A stretch of 64,000 nt of DNA, from IMG/VR virus record IMGVR_UViG_3300021368_000003, positions 1 through 64,000 of that record, one strand, 5' to 3'. A program made the translations under genes and the position numbers. The notes under the pieces are model-generated. The model searched no databases. It was not told the DNA's origin and worked only from the letters and a program-made list of their open reading frames with translations. The stretch comes from a virus. Shown in pieces: positions 15,651-23,970 of this stretch. The stretch's first letter is position 1; each line of letters begins with the position of its first letter.

Positions 15651-16678
15651 CAGACTCTTTGCGCTTCTACATATAGTGATTTAAGTATACCGAAAACTTC
15701 ATCCTTGTTGTCGATTTCGCTTACACACTTATGTAGAATACTCAGAGTATCCTCTGTCTCGATAGACTCGTCCACTTCATCCAGGACAATGAAGTTATCC
15801 TCTATAACTTTGAGATCAACAGGATCAGCATCGACAATCTTTTTGAATGTCTTGTCGAACAGAACTTGATCTTCTTTCTTCTCTACAATAAGTTTGACGT
15901 AAGATCCTTTCAAAGATTTGTAATTGATCTTTGCGGTCTCATCATCCCTATACCAGATCTTATTGAACATGGTATTAGGGTTCTTAACGAAGGTAAGTTT
16001 TTTGGTATCTGTATTTAGTACATGGAACCCTCTGTCACAACCGTAATCATTCCAGTACAGTTGGTACGGATTACCGAGGTATGTGATGTTACCTTTGGTA
16101 GAACGGTGGTGATAATGACCACTACACACTAGATCAAATTTGGAGAACATGTTCGGGTCATCCCCATGTTCCATGGTGTATCCAGGAATAGGATCAAAAT
16201 TATTAAGTTCAAGATGCCCCAGACAGACAGTTGCAGAAGAATCTGCCACCGCTCGCTCGGACTGATCTCTATTTGTAGGACAAATCCAAGGCAGAAGAAG
16301 TACAGAAAGATCAGAATACCGTAGTTCAGTAGGATCAGAGATGACAGTGATGTTGTCGTAGTCTTGCAGGAGTAACTCTGGACTATTAACTCTGAGAGTA
16401 TTCTTGTAGTAAATATCATGATTACCTACAAGCATGTCCATGTGTACTCCTCGTTCTGCCAGAGGAGTGAACCACATCCGCTTAGCAGCATCAAGAGAAA
16501 CGTAGTTGATAGACTTACGTTTATCGAAAGTATCTCCCAAGCAAATGACATTGGTAATCTTGTGCTTATCAATGTAGGGAAGTACCGTACCCTCATAGAA
16601 GGCACGGTACTTGTCAAGATATGCTGGACTGTCATTACGAACACCGAAGTGTTGGTCAGTGATTAACAGTATTTTCAT
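15650..16678 (-). CDS. 47: Recombination nuclease subunit gp47 (SbcD/Mre11-like)
   Basis: gp47 is the metallophosphoesterase that cleaves DNA within the gp46/47 complex. The 342-residue protein has the metal-binding series: ITDQHFG at residues 6-12, GDTFD near residue 48, GNHDIYY near residue 86 and GHYHHRS near residue 190. T4 gp47 has 339 residues. I start at ATG 16678, which has a GGGG seven bases upstream. A GTG at 16690 would add four residues. The start overlaps the end of the small upstream gene by 23 bases. Confidence 0.96.
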   Translation of the reverse strand: MKILLITDQHFGVRNDSPAYLDKYRAFYEGTVLPYIDKHKITNVICLGDTFDKRKSINYVSLDAAKRMWFTPLAERGVHMDMLVGNHDIYYKNTLRVNSPELLLQDYDNITVISDPTELRYSDLSVLLLPWICPTNRDQSERAVADSSATVCLGHLELNNFDPIPGYTMEHGDDPNMFSKFDLVCSGHYHHRSTKGNITYLGNPYQLYWNDYGCDRGFHVLNTDTKKLTFVKNPNTMFNKIWYRDDETAKINYKSLKGSYVKLIVEKKEDQVLFDKTFKKIVDADPVDLKVIEDNFIVLDEVDESIETEDTLSILHKCVSEIDNKDEVFGILKSLYVEAQRV

Positions 16679-16865
16679 CGGTGACCCCACGCGCTACATC
16701 ATATTCTACCACAAGTTGCACCGTATCTTTACCGTATGAAGAAACCGTACGTTTAGAGTACGATTTACCGCCTGTGAGATCTGAAAGTTCTGCGAGAAGT
16801 TCAGCGATACGGTCTTTCTGAATACCTCTACCACGCCAGTAGTCTGACATATAAGACTTATGCAT
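16656..16865 (-). CDS. Small conserved phage protein
   Basis: The 69-residue protein has a charged N-terminal helix (MSDYWRGRGIQKDRIAELLAELSDL) and a beta-prone half (RTVSSYGKDTVQLVVEYDV). It starts at ATG 16865 in a TAATG overlap with gene 55 and ends inside the start of 47. The function is unknown. Its place between gp55 and gp47 suggests co-expression with recombination and late-transcription factors. Confidence 0.72.
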   Translation of the reverse strand: MHKSYMSDYWRGRGIQKDRIAELLAELSDLTGGKSYSKRTVSSYGKDTVQLVVEYDVARGVTDENTVNH

Positions 16866-17356
16866 TAGGAGTACCTGGTGTTAGTTTCCACTCTGGACTT
16901 AATGTAGTTCATATCACTCATGTTGTCAAGGTCGTCTGTGTGGAAGACCTCTTCAAATCCTTTTCGTTCCAGAATCTTTTCTCGGATTGCTTGTTGCCGC
17001 TTCTCCTTAGCAATCCTTCTGAGATATGCATAGTACACAATCTGTGTGAAGTATGCAAACGGGTTGGACGATTTATCGGGATCGAAGTTATGAATATACT
17101 GAATACAATTCTCAATACCATCACCAATCATGTCCTCTCGGTACATGTAGTTGATGAAGTTTGGACGATACGATAGGTGTGTTGCGATCTTCAAGAAGCA
17201 ATCACCAATATAATTAGACACACGAGGTTTAGGTTGACCTGCCTCTGCTGCCTGAGCGCACTTGTTACGATAGATAATCAGTTCATGAAGGAACTGTTTG
17301 TTATCTACATAGTGTTCTTTCTTTTTGGTGGACTTCCGTGGCATTAGTACCGACAT
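16865..17356 (-). CDS. 55: Late sigma factor gp55
   Basis: gp55 replaces the host sigma factor at late promoters and reads a TATAAATA-like -10 element. The 163-residue protein has the family's conserved core: YREDMIGDGIENCIQYIHNF, FDPDKSSNPFAYFTQIVYYA and the YLRRIAKEKRQQ helix, which resemble sigma region 2. T4 gp55 has 185 residues. The start is either 17356 or 17344; neither has a clear Shine-Dalgarno. Octamers matching its expected site are found before many virion genes in this window. Confidence 0.96.
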   Translation of the reverse strand: MSVLMPRKSTKKKEHYVDNKQFLHELIIYRNKCAQAAEAGQPKPRVSNYIGDCFLKIATHLSYRPNFINYMYREDMIGDGIENCIQYIHNFDPDKSSNPFAYFTQIVYYAYLRRIAKEKRQQAIREKILERKGFEEVFHTDDLDNMSDMNYIKSRVETNTRYS

Positions 17357-17413
17357 AAAGGTTGTTCACGGTTGACATAATGTTAACACTTTCACACCCC
17401 AATCGTCAAGAGC

Positions 17414-17442
17414 TTGACAAGATGATCAATAATAATTATACT
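17414..17442 (+). promoter_or_regulatory. Consensus-like sigma70 promoter, plus strand
   Basis: TTGACA (17414-17419) and TATACT (17437-17442) are separated by exactly 17 bases. It points rightward, against the flanking minus-strand genes, so an antisense transcript across 17479-19387 would result if active. It might be chance, but the match is very good. Confidence 0.45.
17435..17440 (-). promoter_or_regulatory. Possible -10 element (TATAAT) for gene 55 unit
   Basis: On the minus strand TATAAT lies about 80 bases before gene 55, in the only sizeable gap of this block. The -35 region is poor. It would serve 55, 47, 46 and speD, and overlaps the plus-strand promoter-like site. Confidence 0.35.
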
Positions 17443-17478
17443 CAACACTGTAAGGGTTCAGAGACACAGTATAGCTAG

Positions 17479-17928
17479 TTACTTAAAGAAACTAGGTGAG
17501 TCATAGATCCTCTTCAAGAGTTTTCTGGCATCAGAAACTGATCCGATCAGTCCCATGCTTTCATTCATGGGTACTTCTGGGTTCCTTTCTGGTTCCTTAT
17601 GAATCTCTTTACGGACCCAACGCTTGTACATCATCACCGCTTCTGGTGACATAGGTGCAATCGTCAAGACTTGGTTCTCTGGTACAACGTAGAAATCTTC
17701 CTCTGAGAAGTTCATCCAACGGATGAATCCCATAGCAACTTTTTGGGACTTGGCGTCCTTATCTGGATCAAGTTCTACAACCTTAGTCCTAGCAGGATTT
17801 TGAATAAAGATTAAATCTGTCTTCGTCTCAGGATCTTCTGTCACAAGAATCTCACCCAGGATCTCTTCACCTGTTGTGAGTTTCATAGTTCCATAGAACT
17901 GATCGTCGTGCCGTATGTAACTAATCAT
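17479..17928 (-). CDS. Conserved cyanophage protein, possible Sm-like fold
   Basis: The 149-residue protein has an N-terminal beta-rich part with MKLTTGEEILGEILVTED and FIQNPARTKVVEL, a pattern seen in Sm-like small barrels. A middle region reads FSEEDFYVVPENQVLTIAPMSPE, and a helical C-terminus follows. It lies between UvsW and gp55 and overlaps uvsW by 8 bases. The Sm-like idea rests on motif shape only. RNA or nucleic acid binding would fit but is not shown. Confidence 0.75.
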   Translation of the reverse strand: MISYIRHDDQFYGTMKLTTGEEILGEILVTEDPETKTDLIFIQNPARTKVVELDPDKDAKSQKVAMGFIRWMNFSEEDFYVVPENQVLTIAPMSPEAVMMYKRWVRKEIHKEPERNPEVPMNESMGLIGSVSDARKLLKRIYDSPSFFK

Positions 17929-19387
17929 GTTTTAGTTTGATCTCCTTGATTTCGTAATTGAACGATTCTTCTTGGTAAATTTTTAATCTTTCACCAAGAT
18001 GGCGAAGGGTATAATTACTTCTGGATCCTCGGGCGCAGTTATCAGCGATGTCATACAACACTGCCTGTGCCTTGTTTTCACCTTTCCTAAGGACACGACC
18101 AATAGATTGGAGGTTCCTTACTCTGGACTTAGATGGACTTGCGAATATAACATTGTGTAGGTTTTTGATGTTGATCCCTGTTGAGAACGTACCGTATGAA
18201 GCGAGAATGATTGCATCTTTCTCTTGTTCACATACTGCTCGTGCCTCTTCACGGTCGTAAGCATCAATACCGCCATGAATGAAGAACAACTTACGATTGC
18301 CCTTCACTTTATTATTTAGCATCTCCCACAAAGGGTCCCCGTGCTTCTCTACGTAGTTGAATAGGATGAGTGTATTGCCTTTCAGATCTGCTGCCAGATT
18401 CACAATCAAATTATTTCTTTTAGGATGACTGACGATGTAGTCCATCTCTTGTTGATAGTCATCAAAGGGCACGTATCCGTGTTTCAATACCAGACACTTC
18501 ACTTGTAGAGGTGTGAGATGTCCTTTCTTCATCAGGTCTACTGTCTTAGTAACCTGTTCACATCTACCAAACAATCCTTCTAGCACCAACTGGTGCGTGT
18601 GCATACCATCGAGAGTACCTGTCAGTCCTATACGATACTTGCAGTCATGCATTTTAGTAAGAATACCTGACAAACTCTTCGCCTTATAGAGGTGTGCCTC
18701 GTCACCGATGACCACATCAAACCTATTAAAGAACTTCTTCGGTTCCTTATAGATAGATTGCCAAGTAGATATAACCACATCAGCGTCGGTATACTTCTCG
18801 GTGCCACCCATGATCTTGTGGCAGTATGCATCTGCCTTCCACCCATATTGCTGGAAGTCTTTGTATAATTGTTCAACAAGTGAAACGGTGGGGACGATGA
18901 TCAGGCACTGTCTATCCATCCCTAGGTGCCATCTGACTAGGGCATAGATGATTAAGGACTTGCCTGATCCTGTGGGGGATAGTAGAAGTCTGCGATTCTT
19001 TTTAAGTGCTTGGTAAATTGCTCGTAACTGGTAGTCTCGTGCCTTAAAAGGTAGTCCCAGAGATCTAACGTACCCCGCAACTGCCTCAGGAGATATGAGA
19101 GGTTCAGTATCTGTTGGTGATCCATAATGTTCAGACTCTTCTACTTCCCAGGGGTAATCCCTCTGGTCCAGGAATTCAGTTAGATAATCAAAAAGACCCG
19201 CATATATCTCCCCTGTTGCTGGGGAGTATAAACGGATCTTGCCATCCCACTTGTACTTTTGGTACTGGGGCATATACTTTGCTTGGGGTACATCAAAGCA
19301 GAAATGATCTGCTAGTTCCTGATGTACATGTGGATCTGTATTAACTTTGATGTAGACTTCGTTCTTCTTCGTAATCCTAGTAATCAC
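17921..19387 (-). CDS. uvsW: DNA/RNA helicase UvsW
   Basis: UvsW unwinds R-loops and recombination intermediates and shifts T4 from origin to recombination-dependent replication. The 488-residue protein (T4: 503) has the N-terminal UvsW domain (ADHFCFDVPQAKYMPQY), motif I LLSPTGSGKSL near residue 135, motif II GDEAHLYKAKS near residue 229, GLTGTLDG near residue 255 and motif VI SIGRVLRKG near residue 427. It overlaps UvsY upstream by 11 bases. Confidence 0.97.
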   Translation of the reverse strand: MITRITKKNEVYIKVNTDPHVHQELADHFCFDVPQAKYMPQYQKYKWDGKIRLYSPATGEIYAGLFDYLTEFLDQRDYPWEVEESEHYGSPTDTEPLISPEAVAGYVRSLGLPFKARDYQLRAIYQALKKNRRLLLSPTGSGKSLIIYALVRWHLGMDRQCLIIVPTVSLVEQLYKDFQQYGWKADAYCHKIMGGTEKYTDADVVISTWQSIYKEPKKFFNRFDVVIGDEAHLYKAKSLSGILTKMHDCKYRIGLTGTLDGMHTHQLVLEGLFGRCEQVTKTVDLMKKGHLTPLQVKCLVLKHGYVPFDDYQQEMDYIVSHPKRNNLIVNLAADLKGNTLILFNYVEKHGDPLWEMLNNKVKGNRKLFFIHGGIDAYDREEARAVCEQEKDAIILASYGTFSTGINIKNLHNVIFASPSKSRVRNLQSIGRVLRKGENKAQAVLYDIADNCARGSRSNYTLRHLGERLKIYQEESFNYEIKEIKLKHD

Positions 19388-19799
19388 CTGTTTTCCTCAG
19401 ATCAATAAAATTCTTAATCTGAAATCCTCGTGAGGATAACTGTTTAAGAATCATCTCTAAGTAATTTATACAAGTTTGAAGGTAGTCTACTTTCTGGGAG
19501 TTTCGCAACCATTCCTCGTCTGCCCAGATGTATGTGTTGAGGTCTCCTTTGAGAACCTTATGATTAAATGGTTTGTCAGCGTATACCTTTGCTGGTGCTT
19601 TGCCTGAATAGTATTCAAACTTTGCTTTGTAAAGCATCTTGCTCTTGGTCTCAGCGTCTGATAGCATCAGTTTGAATTGAGACCAGATGTTCAGATACTT
19701 TTCATGGATAACGGTACACTTAAAGTTTTCAGTGTCGAGATCGTTCTGGTCAACAACACAGTCCTCTCTCCACATCTCACGAATTTCATCAAGTGTCAT
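19377..19799 (-). CDS. uvsY: Recombination mediator UvsY
   Basis: UvsY helps load UvsX recombinase on single-stranded DNA coated with gp32. The 140-residue protein matches T4 UvsY in length (137). It has MTLDEIREMW, EKYLNIWSQFKLMLSDAE, a Lys-rich stretch with YYSGKAPAKVYADKPF, and a C-terminal YLETILKQL-like helix. It directly precedes UvsW, the usual cyanophage order, and shares 4 bases with the tail protein gene upstream. Confidence 0.94.
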   Translation of the reverse strand: MTLDEIREMWREDCVVDQNDLDTENFKCTVIHEKYLNIWSQFKLMLSDAETKSKMLYKAKFEYYSGKAPAKVYADKPFNHKVLKGDLNTYIWADEEWLRNSQKVDYLQTCINYLEMILKQLSSRGFQIKNFIDLRKTGDY

Positions 19800-20350
19800 T
19801 CAAGTACAGTCCTCCTCTTTCCATCGATGTCTTGGATTTCATAGGAGATATACCTGAACTCAGCAGTTGCTGTGGCATACTCCGTACCATCTATTGTAGC
19901 ATTAAATTCTAACGCATTCAAACTAACAGGGATGAGATCCTTAAAGGTCACAAAGAAGTTAGTCTGCATATTAGAATTCAAGACGGCAAGAGACCCATCA
20001 CACCTGATGGGATAATCTGCTTCTTCCATTGACACTCTTTCTCTAAGAGACTCACCACCGCCAGCGATACCACGCATCCAGTTATGTAGGATAAGATAAT
20101 TTTCGAGATCTTCATCAACTAAGAAAGTTATATTAAATGGTTCGTAATTCAGACCATGCGCTTCCCATGGGATAGTACGTCCCATTATGGTAGGTTGCTC
20201 AACAGTATTCATCGACAGACCAGGAATTGATGCAGACTGTGAGAAGTAAGTTACCTTAGGGTATCCTTCCAGTTGCATCTTAAATCCGATCGGTGACAGA
20301 AAGTTTCTGTTCTCGACCTGTTTGTTCCAAGCACCGTAATCAGCAGGCAT
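19796..20350 (-). CDS. Tail-tube-like protein (gp3 or gp19-like)
   Basis: The 184-residue protein has the pattern of T4 gp19-type tail tube folds: GFKMQLEGYPKVTYFSQSAS, SIPGLSMNTVEQP, then YEPFNITFLVDEDLENYLIL, NWMRGI and a final NATIDGTEYATATAEFRY. In related cyanophages a tail completion gene (gp3) is, as I recall, found near uvsY. I cannot decide between gp3 and a second tube-like protein. The true gp19 is at 26536. A late-promoter-like octamer is 14 bases upstream. Confidence 0.8.
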   Translation of the reverse strand: MPADYGAWNKQVENRNFLSPIGFKMQLEGYPKVTYFSQSASIPGLSMNTVEQPTIMGRTIPWEAHGLNYEPFNITFLVDEDLENYLILHNWMRGIAGGGESLRERVSMEEADYPIRCDGSLAVLNSNMQTNFFVTFKDLIPVSLNALEFNATIDGTEYATATAEFRYISYEIQDIDGKRRTVLE

Positions 20351-20363
20351 GATCTTTTTTTAG

Positions 20364-20543
20364 TTATTTATCCTTAAAGAGTTCCTCTACCTGCCTGCGT
20401 GCAGAGTTCATTTTGTGCTGTTCTCTTTCTGAATGTCTGTATTGATGTTTGCCATGCACGATAAAATATCCCTGAACTATCAATGACAGTCCAAGGATAC
20501 CTATAATTACTGTACCAATCAGTTCAATGTTATGTTCAACCAT
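20364..20543 (-). CDS. Small membrane protein (59 residues)
   Basis: The frame starts at ATG 20543, inside the end of the preceding gene, and stops at 20364. The product has one hydrophobic helix (IELIGTVIIGILGLSLIVQG) and a basic helical tail (HSEREQHKMNSARRQVEE). The 25-base overlap and the clear membrane-then-charged design support it. The function is unknown. Confidence 0.75.
   Translation of the reverse strand: MVEHNIELIGTVIIGILGLSLIVQGYFIVHGKHQYRHSEREQHKMNSARRQVEELFKDK
20365..20372 (-). promoter_or_regulatory. Late-promoter-like octamer GATAAATA
   Basis: It lies 14 bases before the tail-tube-like gene (ATG 20350) and overlaps the stop of the small gene before it. The spacing is short for a leader, so confidence is moderate. 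Confidence 0.4.
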
Positions 20544-20713
20544 GGTAGGATTGGTGGAATTACTCCAATAAGTCGAAGCAAACCCTCAGCAAAAAGTGCA
20601 AGAACAACCCAGCCAACACACATTGAAATAATTGAAGCATTGCGATTGTGTCTGCGTATTGCATCGGCAATCATTACCTCCACTTCTTCTTTACTAATAG
20701 GGGTGTTAGTCAT
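20519..20713 (-). CDS. Small membrane protein (64 residues)
   Basis: The protein has a charged N-terminal helix (ISKEEVEVMIADAIRRHNR) and two hydrophobic stretches (IISMCVGWVVLALFAEGLL and IGVIPPILPWL). It starts at ATG 20713, overlapping the gene before it by 8 bases. It forms, with the 59- and 55-residue proteins, a run of very short overlapping genes. The function is unknown. Confidence 0.75.
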   Translation of the reverse strand: MTNTPISKEEVEVMIADAIRRHNRNASIISMCVGWVVLALFAEGLLRLIGVIPPILPWLNITLN

Positions 20714-20873
20714 TTTCGTCGTAGTCGTATGTTAAACGGCAGTCCCAGTAATGATCTTCTTCCCACTCTGGTTCATACAAAGGACAAGGTTCCTCAAAGA
20801 GGTGCTGCATCCTTAGTTGTTTAATCCGTTCACGTAACTGTTTATAAAACTCTCTCTTCTGATCCGAATTCAT
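20706..20873 (-). CDS. Small acidic protein (55 residues)
   Basis: The frame starts at ATG 20873 (ATGA overlap with the preceding stop) and ends at 20706. The product has a basic helix (MNSDQKREFYKQLRERIKQL) followed by an acidic Trp/Tyr-rich end (EPEWEEDHYWDCR). It fills a gap between two small genes. The function is unknown. Confidence 0.72.
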   Translation of the reverse strand: MNSDQKREFYKQLRERIKQLRMQHLFEEPCPLYEPEWEEDHYWDCRLTYDYDEND

Positions 20874-21064
20874 TGGGAGTATTCGTTGAGCATGTCCAGC
20901 ATTTCATTAAGAGCGGAGTGCCTTCCATCGTGCCAGTCTCCATTCTTATGACTGAACTTACCGTCGAATAACTCAGTTTTAAGTTTGTATACTCGGGCAA
21001 GCATATCTGTCTTGCTGATACGTCCACGTCCCATGGTATCCCACATAAAGAGTTCTACGTACAT
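20870..21064 (-). CDS. Small soluble protein (64 residues)
   Basis: The 64-residue product begins MYVELFMWDTMGRGRISKTD and contains a His/Asp-containing loop (KNGDWHDGRHSALNEML). It is the first of four tightly linked small genes. A terminator hairpin lies just upstream, so it may have its own promoter; TTAAATA is found 10 bases before the ATG but is too close to be convincing. The function is unknown. Confidence 0.72.
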   Translation of the reverse strand: MYVELFMWDTMGRGRISKTDMLARVYKLKTELFDGKFSHKNGDWHDGRHSALNEMLDMLNEYSQ

Positions 21065-21081
21065 TATACCAACTATTTAAC

Positions 21082-21104
21082 AAAAAAGGTGCCTTGACGG
21101 CACC
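21082..21104 (-). terminator. Intrinsic terminator after the 56-residue gene
   Basis: On the minus strand a GGTGCC/GGCACC stem with a five-base loop is followed by six T. It lies 27 bases after the stop of the gene at 21131. Confidence 0.85.
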
Positions 21105-21130
21105 ATTTTGGATAGTATGTTGGGTTTTCA

Positions 21131-21301
21131 TTACATAAGCATCTCCTTGCATATCCGTTTACACACCGATTGGGTGTCTTGGCAATCAATCAGACACTCA
21201 TAGTATTCGTTCACGTCGTCCATTTCTGATTCTAGTTCGTCAATAGTCTGAGCGAAGTGTCTCCACTCATCTAATTGATTGTGTGATACGATGTTCTTCA
21301 T
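21131..21301 (-). CDS. Small acidic helical protein (56 residues)
   Basis: I take the ATG at 21301 because GGTGA lies just upstream and because the 19 residues encoded before it look like leader sequence. The product is helical and acidic (DEWRHFAQTIDELESEMDDV) with three Cys in the second half (ECLIDCQDTQSVCKRICKE). It stands between two terminators, so it is a single-gene transcript. The 140 bases upstream (21302-21443) hold no other gene that I can see. The function is unknown. Confidence 0.68.
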   Translation of the reverse strand: MKNIVSHNQLDEWRHFAQTIDELESEMDDVNEYYECLIDCQDTQSVCKRICKEMLM

Positions 21302-21443
21302 GATGATCACCATAAGATGTACTGCATAACAAATAGAAGTTTGAGTGCATGACATCACCTCGCTGGTTTCTATTACTACTTATGATAGTTATTGTATTGT
21401 AATATACATTTGTTGCTTTTTTACAAACCCGTTACATAGGTAC

Positions 21444-21468
21444 AAAAAAAGAGACCCTTTCGGGTCTC
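21444..21468 (-). terminator. Intrinsic terminator after the major capsid gene
   Basis: On the minus strand GAGACCC, a GAAA loop and GGGTCTC are followed by seven T. It lies 24 bases after the gp23 stop. This is one of the strongest hairpins in the window, as expected after a highly expressed capsid gene. Confidence 0.92.
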
Positions 21469-21491
21469 TCGGATAAAGTTTTGTGAATGGA

Positions 21492-22838
21492 TCACATGAG
21501 GTTGTCAACCAGGACTCTACGGTAGTAGCGGTTGGCGTTAGCGGTAAGAGCACCGCTGCCTTGGGAAGTACCTTCGGCGAAGGGGTTCGCGACCATGCCG
21601 TAGCGAGTCTTGAATCCGATCTTGGGCTGGAAGGTGTCCTGACCAACGGCACGCACCATTTGGAGCGGCACATAGGGGCAGTAGAACAGACCAGCGTCAT
21701 AGGCAGAAGAACCCTTGTAACCAGCAACGTAGAAGTGACGGTCACTTACGTTAGCAGAGTAAGGATCAACATAAACCTTGATTCTACCGTTCAGAGTACC
21801 AGCAAGAGTGCTGCTGTTGTCATCAGGGAGAAGGTTGCTGTTGCCAGACAGTGCAGGGGTGTAGTCAAGAACACCAGCCATGGACAGAGCAGATGCCACA
21901 TCAGCAGAGCAGATGAGGATGTTGCCCTTCCCGCGACGAGTTTCATGACCGATTGCGTTCATGTCTCTTTCGATTTGGAAGAGGAGACCCTTGAACTTCT
22001 CAACCGACCAACGACCGTTGGAGTCAACGTCGAGGTCAAACACACCAGCAGTAGCAGTGTTGTTCTGAGCGCCAGGACGAGCGATCTTGTAGACAGTTCT
22101 AACAACTTCTCTGTTGATCTCAGCGAGAACCTCAGTAGAGAGGATGTTAGCGAGTTCGCTCTCAGCGTCCAGACCGTGGACTGCTTTCAAGTCCTGAGCA
22201 AGTTCAAGACTGTACTCAGCTTTCAGTGCTCTGGACTTAGCAGTCACAGTGACCTTCTCGATCGAGAAGTTCATTTCTGCGAACTGGTTGCCAGAAGCGT
22301 CGCCCAGTGCCTCAGACTCGGCAGTGGTCATACCACCAGAGGTGTTATAAGTGCCACTGTCGTTGAGCAGACCAGGGTTGCTACCTGCCTGAGCAGTTCT
22401 ACCCAGGTCAGATGCTGCGTTCTCAGCGGAGAACTCAGTGTCAGCCTCGTTGAAGAATGCTTCGGTGCCAGCAGTTCTGTTGGTGCCATAGCGTGAGCGC
22501 ATTGCGAAGATCAGTCCAGTAGGACCAGTCATCGGTTGCACACCAGCGATGTCATATGCAATCAGTTTCGGCATGGAGCGTCTGATCAAGGAGATCAGAA
22601 CAGGGTCGAAACCAGCAACAGGACCAGTAGCGGTGCTGCTACCACTGAAACCAGCGGTGCCAGCGGACATGGTAGGGGCTGCCTCGTTGAGGATGCCTGC
22701 TTCCTCTTTCAGGAAGGTTTCTTGGTTTTCGAGCAGGATGGAGGTAACAGCCTTTCTATACTTGTCCGAAATGTTATCGAGTTCGGAGTGTTCCAGAATG
22801 GGTGCCCACTTTTCCTGCAAAGATTCGGAATTGAACAT
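21492..22838 (-). CDS. 23: Major capsid protein gp23
   Basis: gp23 forms the hexamers of the head. The 448-residue protein has the cyanophage gp23 landmarks: EKWAPILEH near the N-terminus, NQETFLKEEA, FDPVLISLIRRSMPKLIAYD, VQPMTGPTGLIFAMRSRY and the C-terminal GMVANPFAEGTSQG. T4 gp23 is longer (521) because it has an extra inserted domain. The first 50-60 residues are probably removed by the gp21 protease. The ATG has an AAAGG about 10 bases upstream. Confidence 0.98.
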   Translation of the reverse strand: MFNSESLQEKWAPILEHSELDNISDKYRKAVTSILLENQETFLKEEAGILNEAAPTMSAGTAGFSGSSTATGPVAGFDPVLISLIRRSMPKLIAYDIAGVQPMTGPTGLIFAMRSRYGTNRTAGTEAFFNEADTEFSAENAASDLGRTAQAGSNPGLLNDSGTYNTSGGMTTAESEALGDASGNQFAEMNFSIEKVTVTAKSRALKAEYSLELAQDLKAVHGLDAESELANILSTEVLAEINREVVRTVYKIARPGAQNNTATAGVFDLDVDSNGRWSVEKFKGLLFQIERDMNAIGHETRRGKGNILICSADVASALSMAGVLDYTPALSGNSNLLPDDNSSTLAGTLNGRIKVYVDPYSANVSDRHFYVAGYKGSSAYDAGLFYCPYVPLQMVRAVGQDTFQPKIGFKTRYGMVANPFAEGTSQGSGALTANANRYYRRVLVDNLM

Positions 22839-22884
22839 TTGCTTTTTTACCTTTTAATTTCTAGGTGGAATAGGGGTTTAGTTA

Positions 22885-23922
22885 TCACTTAGCCCAGCGG
22901 GAAAGTGCTTGCACATAGGCGTCCATAGTGCCGCCGATCTGTGCGTTCTCTACCTCAACATCCTCAGTAACAGTAGTCACTTCGGGTTTGGTGGAGAAAT
23001 ACGACTCTCTAAGAGTCGCCACCTTCTCGCGGAAGGTCTCTTCATTTTCAAACTCAACTGCTTCTGCAAGGGAGGCAAGTTTCTCGCGTTGTGCAAGAGA
23101 CAGTCCTTCGCTCAGCTCGCTCACGATCCCATTCTTGATATAACCGCCGACCTCTTTGGTGAGACCAACGTTCTCTTCGATTTGTTCGTTGAGTTTCTTT
23201 TCCATAGTATCGAGTTGCTCGGTCATTTCGTCAACCAAGTCAACTTTCTCGTCGGGAACTTCGATGAAGTTCTCAGCGAAAACTTGTTTGAGTCCAGCAA
23301 GGACGCTTTCTGCCATCTCGGTCTTAATGCCGTGCTCAATGGCAAGAGCGTTATCCTTTGCCCACTTCTGAACAGCAAACGACAGATACTCGTCTACTTG
23401 CTCAGCAAGAGTGGTTTTTACGGTCTCAATTTCTTCTTCGAGGACCTTGGCATAATCACCATGGATTCTGTCAAGTTCTTCGTTAAGGCGAGAAACAACT
23501 GCTGCCTCAAAGATCGTAGCAGCTTTCTCTTTGAACTCCTCAGACAGGTCTTCACCCTCAGTCAGAGCAGCAACGTCAGCAGAAAGATCGATCTGAATGG
23601 TTTCAGTCTCTTCTTCCTCAGCAATCACTTCTTCACCTTCGTGCTCAGCGTGGTCGAAGGTAGGAGACTTCTTGATGCTGTCCTGCTTATTGCCAGAAGC
23701 ATCGGAAGGTTTCGTTGTGGGTGCTTGTGCATTGCCACCCGTGACGACCTTAAACTTGTTAGACTCGTCGTCGGGTTTAGAGTTTTGGGGGGTAGGACCA
23801 CCGAGGTCAGCGATACCACTAAGTCCACTGCCTTCATCAGACAGTTTACCTTGGGGATCGGCAGGCTTAGCGCCAGCAGTTACGCTCGATTCGTCCAGAG
23901 TAGTTTCAATTTTGTCAGACAT
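22885..23922 (-). CDS. 22: Prohead core scaffold protein gp22
   Basis: gp22 is the main scaffolding protein inside the prohead and is degraded during maturation. The 345-residue protein is very acidic, Glu/Ala-rich and almost wholly helical, with long heptad-like stretches. It ends with MDAYVQALSRWAK, a tail common in cyanophage gp22. The N-terminus is low-complexity. Its place between gp21 and gp23 is the T4 order. A late-promoter-like octamer is 40 bases upstream. Confidence 0.95.
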   Translation of the reverse strand: MSDKIETTLDESSVTAGAKPADPQGKLSDEGSGLSGIADLGGPTPQNSKPDDESNKFKVVTGGNAQAPTTKPSDASGNKQDSIKKSPTFDHAEHEGEEVIAEEEETETIQIDLSADVAALTEGEDLSEEFKEKAATIFEAAVVSRLNEELDRIHGDYAKVLEEEIETVKTTLAEQVDEYLSFAVQKWAKDNALAIEHGIKTEMAESVLAGLKQVFAENFIEVPDEKVDLVDEMTEQLDTMEKKLNEQIEENVGLTKEVGGYIKNGIVSELSEGLSLAQREKLASLAEAVEFENEETFREKVATLRESYFSTKPEVTTVTEDVEVENAQIGGTMDAYVQALSRWAK

Positions 23923-23961
23923 TGTGTCTCCTCGTGGTTACGTTGCTGTGATTGCTCTAAT

Positions 23962-23969
23962 TATTTATG
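23962..23969 (-). promoter_or_regulatory. Late-promoter-like octamer CATAAATA
   Basis: It lies 39 bases before the gp22 ATG, at the end of the gp21 gene. Confidence 0.55.
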
Positions 23970-23970
23970 A

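Noticed and set aside
21302-21443. Possible small gene in the gap before the 56-residue gene
   Set aside because: Frames in this AT-rich stretch are short and stop-filled; it is more likely a promoter region, though I could not pick a convincing -35/-10 pair.
21483-22496. 337-codon plus-strand ORF opposite the major capsid gene
   Set aside because: It is antisense to gp23 and begins right after the terminator. Ser/Val-rich composition mirrors gp23 codon usage.
22909-23970. 353-codon plus-strand ORF opposite gp22
   Set aside because: The long antisense frame comes from the Glu/Ala-rich codons of gp22. It has no conserved motif.
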